DNA of 64,000 bases from the NCBI GenBank assembly GCA_905250025.1, contig CAJNOJ010000326.1, positions 2,081 to 66,080 of the forward strand, written 5' to 3'. The position numbers and the translations under genes were made by a program. The notes beneath the pieces are model-generated. The model saw only the letters and a list, made by a program, of their open reading frames with translations. It had not been told where the DNA came from and ran no database searches. The stretch comes from Adineta ricciae (Eukaryota > Rotifera > Eurotatoria > Adinetida > Adinetidae). Of the stretch, positions 57,690 to 64,000 are shown piece after piece; positions within the stretch are counted from its first letter, which is position 1, and the number at the start of each line of letters is the position of its first letter.

Positions 57690-57711
57690 CACACCCTCAC
57701 CCTCACCCTCA
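57690..57711. repeat. ACCCTC hexamer tract
   Basis: ACACCCTCACCCTCACCCTC, three perfect units in a row; the reverse complement is the GAGGGT motif seen elsewhere in the window. Confidence 0.6.
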
Positions 57712-58488
57712 AGATGGAAATTGGTGTCCAATGTGTTTCATAAACTTTCACATGAGCCATATCTTCACCCTTTTGCAATTATACATGCATGACACATAAA
57801 AAGAAATATTCCTTTTAGATCTCTTATACGTGTAATAAGATATTGTTCGAATTATGATGCATTTATACAAAAAACAAACTCATAATTGTGTATCATTACT
57901 ACTGAGTAAATATCCTTCATATTTTATTTTAAGACATTTCAATGTTCAACTCCTACATCCATAAATTTCTTGAATATAAGAAAGATTTTTCTGAATAATG
58001 TATGAAGGAAAACAACAAAGAAGGCTGGAATTAATTTCAAAAACACTTTCTTATGCCATTTTACATTTTGCAAGGATTTGAAGGACATTTCGACCCAGTT
58101 CAATGAAATCTGGAAAAATTGTCCTTCAAACGCAGCTATTTGTAACATAAGATCCATCGTAGGTACTAAGAAGTTACATGATCTTCAAGATTATTTAGTT
58201 AAAAAGAAGCCAGACCGTTCACTATTAATGATTACGGATTAGTATTCTTAATTTAAACTAATATCTTCAGTTTTGTGGTTCATGGAAATGAGCCCAAATG
58301 CATTCAAAGATACTCACCAAACAAACGAGTATCACACATCAACAACAACAACAGCGAGATCAAGACAAACGCCAGGCAATTTTAACAAGATCCCACGCTT
58401 CGTCTAGCCCGGGATCATTATCATATATGCGCTTGCATCGTTGTTAACTTATTATTTATTTATTAGTTTTTTTTAATTTTGTATTTTT

Positions 58489-58519
58489 CTGATGAAGTCA
58501 GATAATTATCTGACAGAAT
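58489..58519 (+). ncRNA. hammerhead-ribozyme-like core
   Basis: CTGATGA is followed by a perfect 7-bp stem GTCAGAT/ATCTGAC with loop AATT and then GAAT, where the hammerhead has GAAA. The core boxes are in the right order. The flanking stems I and III were not established. Such motifs are carried by Penelope-like elements. Confidence 0.4.
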
Positions 58520-59047
58520 CCGGCCAATAAACTACAGAAAACCAAAAAGCAATACCTTCTCTGCCTTACCATCTACTTCTCATCTTATCATTAAAATGAA
58601 TTAACCGAATAGTTAATTTTTATTCTTTTGAGCGAGTATCTTCTTTCTTCTTTTTTATTTCGAAAGGTAGCGACGATTTCTGATGATGGTATAGAGCCGT
58701 ATATGAATATATATGGTATATAAGCTTTATTTGATAAAAGAAATCGCAGCGATACTGTATTTTCCTTGTTTGTATATAGTACTTGGAGAAATACACTCAC
58801 GCACTAACACAAAAATATCTGAAAACAAAACTAATGTATATAATCTAAGTGTCACGCGTTAGGATCATGGATCACATCAAAAACACAAGATGAGTTTCTG
58901 TCAAACATGATAAGGGTACTTTAGTGCGATAAGGGATGTCAAAAACATTATCTGTAAGTTGACACAATCTAAATGACTAGAGAATAACATGGTGTTTGGA
59001 TAATGGAACTATCCAGGGATTATACCACTGAAGAGTCCGAAATATGC

Positions 59048-59276
59048 TCATTTATAAATCAATATAAATAAATCGATTTATAAATCATAAATTTTTTCGT
59101 GCGAAATTTAAGGCAGTTATAAACATTTTGTGTATTTATAAATTCACTGGTGATTTATAAATTCTCATTGGTTTATAAATTCTTCAGGATTTATAAATCT
59201 CTTTGTAGTTTATAAATCTGTTTGATTTATAAATATATTCGTGACTTACGAATAAATCCATGATTTATAAATGCAG
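59048..59276. repeat. array of TTTATAAAT palindromes
   Basis: At least eight copies of a TTTATAAAT-type word recur at about 22-24 bp intervals with variable spacers (CACTGGTGA, CTCATTGG, CTTCAGGA, CTCTTTGTAG). It looks like a degenerate minisatellite and ends just before the N at 59288. Confidence 0.7.
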
Positions 59277-59288
59277 ATTTGACTTGTN

Positions 59289-59677
59289 TTCTCATTTGGA
59301 TTCCACCACTTTCCATTACAATAACGATTTATATTTATACAGTATATTATTTACGAAAAAATTCTTCAACGTTTACTTTTCGACAACAAACAAGATTTAC
59401 GCGTGATGTTACAGTTATAAAACGTATTGTGTGGTCAATTATATTTGTAATTTCATGTACTATTCCTGCATTTAGTGTGACAATTATGTTTTATTTATTT
59501 GCTTATGCTGGATGGTGGAGAAATCATTTGGCATGGTTAGGTTTTATTTTATCATTTACCGGTATGAGTTTTGTTCATACATGGTTTTCTCCTCATCTTC
59601 ATCTTTTCCCCTTACGAAGATCAAATCGAATTAATCATCAGCAGACGTCAAGAATCGTTGCTATAAACTTAAGATAG
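59289..59677 (+). pseudogene. 7TM receptor 3, 3' fragment (copy D)
   Basis: Encodes the last 128 or so residues of the receptor at 51104-52069, from LIWIPPLSITITIYIY in TM5 to the stop, with two or three replacements. It lacks a start and TM1-TM4 because the sequence begins at the N at 59288. Confidence 0.85.
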
Positions 59678-60830
59678 ATGATGTCGAACATTTGAAAATT
59701 TTCTCTCTTATTTATTGTTCACATATCAATCTATATTTAAATGTTAGAATAAAAAACAATTGTCTCTTATGTTCATTAAACGACATATAATAAATTTGTA
59801 TAACTATCATGAGGGTGAGCGGATGAGGGCGTGGATGAGTCAAAGCACGCCATTATCGCGATTTTAACCCCGCTAAAGGAATCATCAGATAGCTTTAAAC
59901 CGCATAGGCTATCCAAATGATCCGAAGATCACAGATAAACCTGCATAATCTGCGTAGTTCGACAAATAGTCGATCTAAAGGCAGCGTGGTATACGGTTTA
60001 TGTGGTGGCGAATGATACGATATATAGTATTTTAGCGTTTCTTGTACATTGCATTCGGGTGTTAGGAAGCAATGAGGTGAATGATCAGTAACATCGGATG
60101 GAATACTATAGATGGCGCGTTCGGCTGTGTAGAGGAGGACTGCGTTGTGATGCGGTTTGCGTAGATGAGATAGCTTATGTTTGTGTTTGTTTCGTTGAAT
60201 GTGATTATACTCACTTGTGTCAAACTTGAAAGTTGATTTTAAATGTTTAGTTGCATGCTCAAAAGTTGACGGATTCTATTATTTCATGTAGTGAAATACT
60301 GCGGCACTCACTTCACATCGCTACTTTGGTGCTAACCTCTCCTGGCCCATCGCGCACCCTCGCTGTCAAAAAATATTTGACTTTGCATATCATTGATAAT
60401 TTGTTGACATTCCTGGTTGAGATTGATGTAAACATCGTGACCGACAAAGCAACTAGAAGAGTTTGTCAAGAATTTCGATGGATACATAACCTAAGTGAGC
60501 ACATAGTTAGTAAATGATCACAAAATCAACGTAGACTAATGTTATTAGTTCCTTCGTCTTTTCATCTGACAAGCTGTAAATGAAGCTAGGCGCGTTCTCA
60601 TATTTTCTCTGTCATTGCAAAGATTGTCTGTTCATTGGTCATTTTCAAAAATAACCAAGTATCTTGACCAGGCGAAGGAGTAAGAGTGAATTTTTTCGAA
60701 CGAACCTAGTGGAATAAAAAAGAGTAAAAGAATAAAATATGATTTGTTGGAGCTTGGTTTGAATATAATCTATACACGATAGTAGTTCGATAGTTTATTG
60801 AAAAAAAAAGAAAAAGAAGTCTATGGCAGA
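59678..60830. other. flank between receptor fragment and Penelope-like element, copy D
   Basis: Has the same layout as 52070-53159. An 88-codon plus-strand frame (60251-60517) is open here but broken in copy C and has no recognised domain, so I do not call it a gene. A GAGGGT-type stretch lies at 59812-59838. Confidence 0.45.
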
Positions 60831-63420
60831 CAAATTATCTAAAACCTCTACTTCTCAGTTTTTCTCGTTCTGTTCCCTTTGTCGATTATTTGGTTGGCGT
60901 CGCAAAAGTCTTTTTGTCAAATTGAGATTGCTTTTGGTTCCTATGATCAGGCGCGTGTTGATCACTGAAGTTTGACGAAAATATTGATTCCATAGTTGAT
61001 GAACATTTCTTTTGTAAGTTGACAGTCGATTTTCATACGAGTAATGGACAATCACGTTTGAATCCCATTTCGATGGACCTGTTTTATGGAATTGAACCGC
61101 GGATTCACTCATAGATCCTTCGTTAGTGCCTCATGATGCTTTGAAGACATTTGATTGCATGGCAATTTCTTGAATAGTTGATTTATTCAATAATTCATGG
61201 CACCTCTCGATGAAGTCTTCTTCACTACGATAAGTGTTTACTACATTTTGATCCGTTCTATTTTGATTGACAAATCTATCGAATTGTGCATAGATAAATC
61301 GAGGCGGACAGCTAAGGTTGCGAATATAAAGATGGTCTGTGTCAAACTGTAGTAGACGAACTTACCCGTTATACAATAACATCAACTTGACGAGCCGTTG
61401 CTCGTCTTCAAATACTGCTGATGTTGAGGAGTATCGAACCGCTCGTCAAAGAACAGTATTGATAATATTTCCAAATACGTGTTTGGGATGATTAGATGTA
61501 AACGGTGCCACGTACGGTTCAGCTGCATGTATGATAAACTGATGCTGTCAAAGTGCCATTCTTGTTTTCGATATGAAGAACCAAAAATGACACATCGCAT
61601 CCAATGTTGCGTTTGCCGCATCTAACATTTCATTAACTTTGTCTAATGCCTCAGTCGAAGTGAAAAAGACATCATCAATATATCTAACGTGAAGGAATGT
61701 GAAATGACGAGTGGGATAATATAGCATTCGAATGGAAAGGTGAAATTTACCGGCCATAGATTTCGTTTGAAGATGCTTGTCGTTGGGCAAAGTCATTTTC
61801 CCATTTCCACATGAACATATTCGCCAATGTTAAAGTGAATGCAGATCCCATTGCTCCAGTGACGACTTATCGATAGAATTTCTTCTCATAGATGAACACA
61901 TTTTCTGTGCTGACAAGACGAGCTAATTTCCGAATGGCATCAGTTGGTACGCCTCTCACTTTTCGGTACCCATGTTTCATGAGAATTTGGGTTAGAATAT
62001 TCAGAGATTCTTCTTGTGGTAATATTGTGTATAAATCTGTGATATCGAATGTGCACAGATGTGTTGTTGGTTTCAAATAGCCGTTTGCCGCATATGTTTC
62101 GAGACGACGAATGAGATCAACGCCATCGATAATTGTAGTTGAACGAACATGTTTATCAAATAACGGTCGAAGTAATCGATCAAGAAATTTAGAAATGCTA
62201 GTCGTTGGCTTACTCATTGATAACACAATCGGGCGCAGTGGAGTTTCTTCCTACAAATAGGAATAAAACAGTAGGCGGTAGTCAGCAGAAGATATTCACA
62301 AATTACCTTATGTGGTTTTGGAACGAAGTATAAATAAGCGAGTTCAACTTTGTCGAAGACTGACCGTAGTGGATTAGTCTCTAATTCAACATAAGCTCCC
62401 GCTTTTTGCCGATAAGCGCCTGCTTTTCGCTTGCAATCTTTGGTATCGCCGAAATGAAATATGCCGGCTTTGTCTGTCACACGAAGAATCTGATTGTATT
62501 TCTTCAGACGACACTTGGTTGCTTGAATCGATTGCCGTTCTTGTAGAGTGTACAATGGTCATCAACATATGATACTATAGACATGTAGCGTTCACAAAGA
62601 TACGTAGCAAGTTGGTGAGAGAACTATTTGATCACTGTCGGCATCGGTAACATGTGATGTACGTGTACGAGAAAAGGAACAACAACATCACGAATCCTAT
62701 TGTATTCTCGTTCGGCTTGTTTTTCTTGATATGTATGTGAATACAGATATGTTTGATTTGGTCGAATGTAGCTAGGGCCTTCAAAAATGGAAAAGACAAA
62801 AATCAAGAACACTGTAGATAAGAGAAAACTATGGTATGTCTCATACTTGCCTTTATGTGGCAGATAGTCAAGTTTCTTTGAAACGTAGGAAGAGATGAGT
62901 TGGTGTTCTCAATCTGTTGCAGGACACTGGGCACCTCTTGTTGATATAAGTATTCTTGATCTTCAATCTTGTTTTCATATCCTTGTAGTTTAACATTTAG
63001 CATAAATCTCTTAAGTTCTTGTAGCATCTTCAAACGTCTGTTGCTCAGTTGTTTTATATCGAGGTTAGGTATGATGACATGAGATTTATTGTTCAAACAG
63101 CGTCATTTATTCCAACACCTTCATCTGTTTCTGTCGAATGCTGGTTAATCGGCCTATCAATTCGAGCTAGAGAAAAATATAAAAGAAACGATGAATGTTA
63201 ACGGCTATATAATACCTACCTGATCGACATTCGAAAAATAATAAGACAATTCTTCGCCGAGCTGTTTTTCATGAATGTCATCTTTGAATTAGTGTATTCG
63301 ATAACCAATTGCTCTGATGAAGTCAAGATAATGTAAATGAACGAATTCTTTCAGTCTTCCATCGATGGTGTCCAACGGAGATAATGTTGGTGGGCACCTC
63401 AAAAATTGTTTCGCCAATGC
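60831..63420 (-). mobile_element. Penelope-like retroelement, decayed (copy D)
   Basis: Same order as copy C, with some parts better kept: ILRVTDKAGIFHFGDTK and KVELAYLYFVPKPHKVI (62214-62555), then ISKFLDRLLRPLFDKH, LCTFDITDLYTILPQEES, RKLARLVSTENVFIYEKKFYR (61867-62226) and VRYIDDVFFTSTEA with the YxDD box (61548-61796). Between 61867 and 61796 the frame is broken (TGA/TAA in the GAIGSA region). A terminal basic tail (LLRRQPNNRQREQNEK) is visible at 60855-60900. Confidence 0.8.
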
Positions 63421-64000
63421 ATACACCGACAACCGTCATTTCTAAGTTTCTCGCTCAATTACTTCAACCATTGTTTGATAAACACGTTCGTTCAACAACA
63501 ATTACCGACGGTGTTGATCTCATTCGCCGTCTCGAAGTATTTGCTGCAAACGGCTATTTGAAACCAACAACTTTACTCCACTTGATGCTATTCAGAAATT
63601 AGCTCGTCTGGTTTTGACAGAAAATATGTTTACTTATGATAAGAAATTCTATCGTTAAGTAGTCGGTGGTGCAATGGGATCAGCATTTACTCTAACTTTG
63701 GCCAATATCTTTATGTGGAAATGGGAAAAACAGCTTGTTCTCGATCAAGCAAGTTCAAATGAAACCTATGGCCGGTACGTTTACCATTTGATTTAAGTCT
63801 TATACTAGCTACTTATCTATCTCATTGTGCTTTAATACAGATACATTGATGACATCATCTTTACGTTCAACGGATCTTTGGATAAAATCAATCAAATGTT
63901 AAATGAATCCCATTTATCTCATCTCAATATCAAATTGGTGCATCAAACTGGCTCAAGCGTATCATTTCTCAATGTTCAAATCGAAAATAGAATTGACATA
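63384..64000 (+). mobile_element. Penelope-like retroelement fragment, opposite orientation (copy D)
   Basis: ISKFLAQLLQPLFDKHVRSTTI, then a frame change with the same missing motif-A block as copy C, ENMFTYDKKFYR followed by a TAA, and YRYIDDIIFTFNGS (YxDD) near 63838. It runs off the window. Confidence 0.75.

Larger units (their letters stand above)
56811..59047. other. gene-poor region
   Basis: Contains an ACCCTC tract at 57690-57711 and a hammerhead-like motif at 58489-58519. Two short opposed frames near 57326-57689 have no recognised domain. Much of this is probably mobile-element debris. Confidence 0.4.
59289..64000. repeat. second direct duplication, copy D
   Basis: Collinear with 51681-56130, running to the window edge. 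D retains a 206-nt piece (62501-62706) that copy C has lost between two ATTGTATT words. Confidence 0.85.

Noticed and set aside
60251-60517. 88-codon frame in copy D
   Set aside because: Copy C carries a stop and a deletion of about 47 nt in the same frame, and no domain is recognised.
1-64000. CRISPR array, bacterial operon or prophage
   Set aside because: Introns, LTR and Penelope-like elements and GPCRs make the sequence eukaryotic; no regular spacer-repeat array was seen.

Overview
The window looks like nuclear DNA of a bdelloid rotifer (or a close relative). Four things point that way. It is AT-rich with mostly 50-60 nt introns. It carries decayed Penelope-like retroelements without a visible endonuclease. 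It has a large LDLa/EGF/7TM receptor and several divergent rhodopsin-type receptors. It also holds genes of bacterial or fungal flavour (a PrsW-like protease, a PP-loop protein resembling MurL, a GH29 fucosidase). The taxon is inferred, not proven.

Layout. 1-2406: minus-strand Ty3/gypsy-like element (164-bp LTR, primer-binding site, decayed gag, zinc knuckles, a -1 frameshift heptamer, retropepsin), interrupted by a plus-strand LTR of another element. 3714-6206: one-exon gene ending in a BMT5-like (DUF2431) methyltransferase domain. 8652-16498: two incomplete copies of an LDLa/EGF/7TM receptor. 16650-18835: neuronal-calcium-sensor EF-hand gene in circularly permuted order. 18840-19700: decayed F-box/LRR-like gene. 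20285-45872: a roughly 10-14 kb block present twice (A 21712-31716, B 31718-45872) with PP-loop gene, tRNA-like gene, BTB gene, 7TM receptor, GH29 fucosidase and a second 7TM receptor; only B keeps a segment with a PrsW-like protease. 46312-48320: PI-PLC-like gene and a small two-TM protein. 51104-64000: a third 7TM receptor followed by two inverted Penelope-like elements, the whole block repeated from 59289.

The main structural fact is that ten isolated N characters (1429, 12165, 16649, 18836, 20912, 22033, 24747, 28556, 31717, 59288) sit at edges of duplicated or truncated segments. Four overlaps at these edges are 221 or 321 nt long. The simplest reading is that allelic or homoeologous contigs were chained head to tail, so the apparent tandem gene copies are probably partly an assembly product. 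The genes themselves show coherent exon structures: fucosidase, calcium sensor and the second 7TM receptor could be spliced in silico to full-length proteins. Apart from the repeated unit (BTB, receptor, fucosidase, receptor) there is no sign of a shared pathway.
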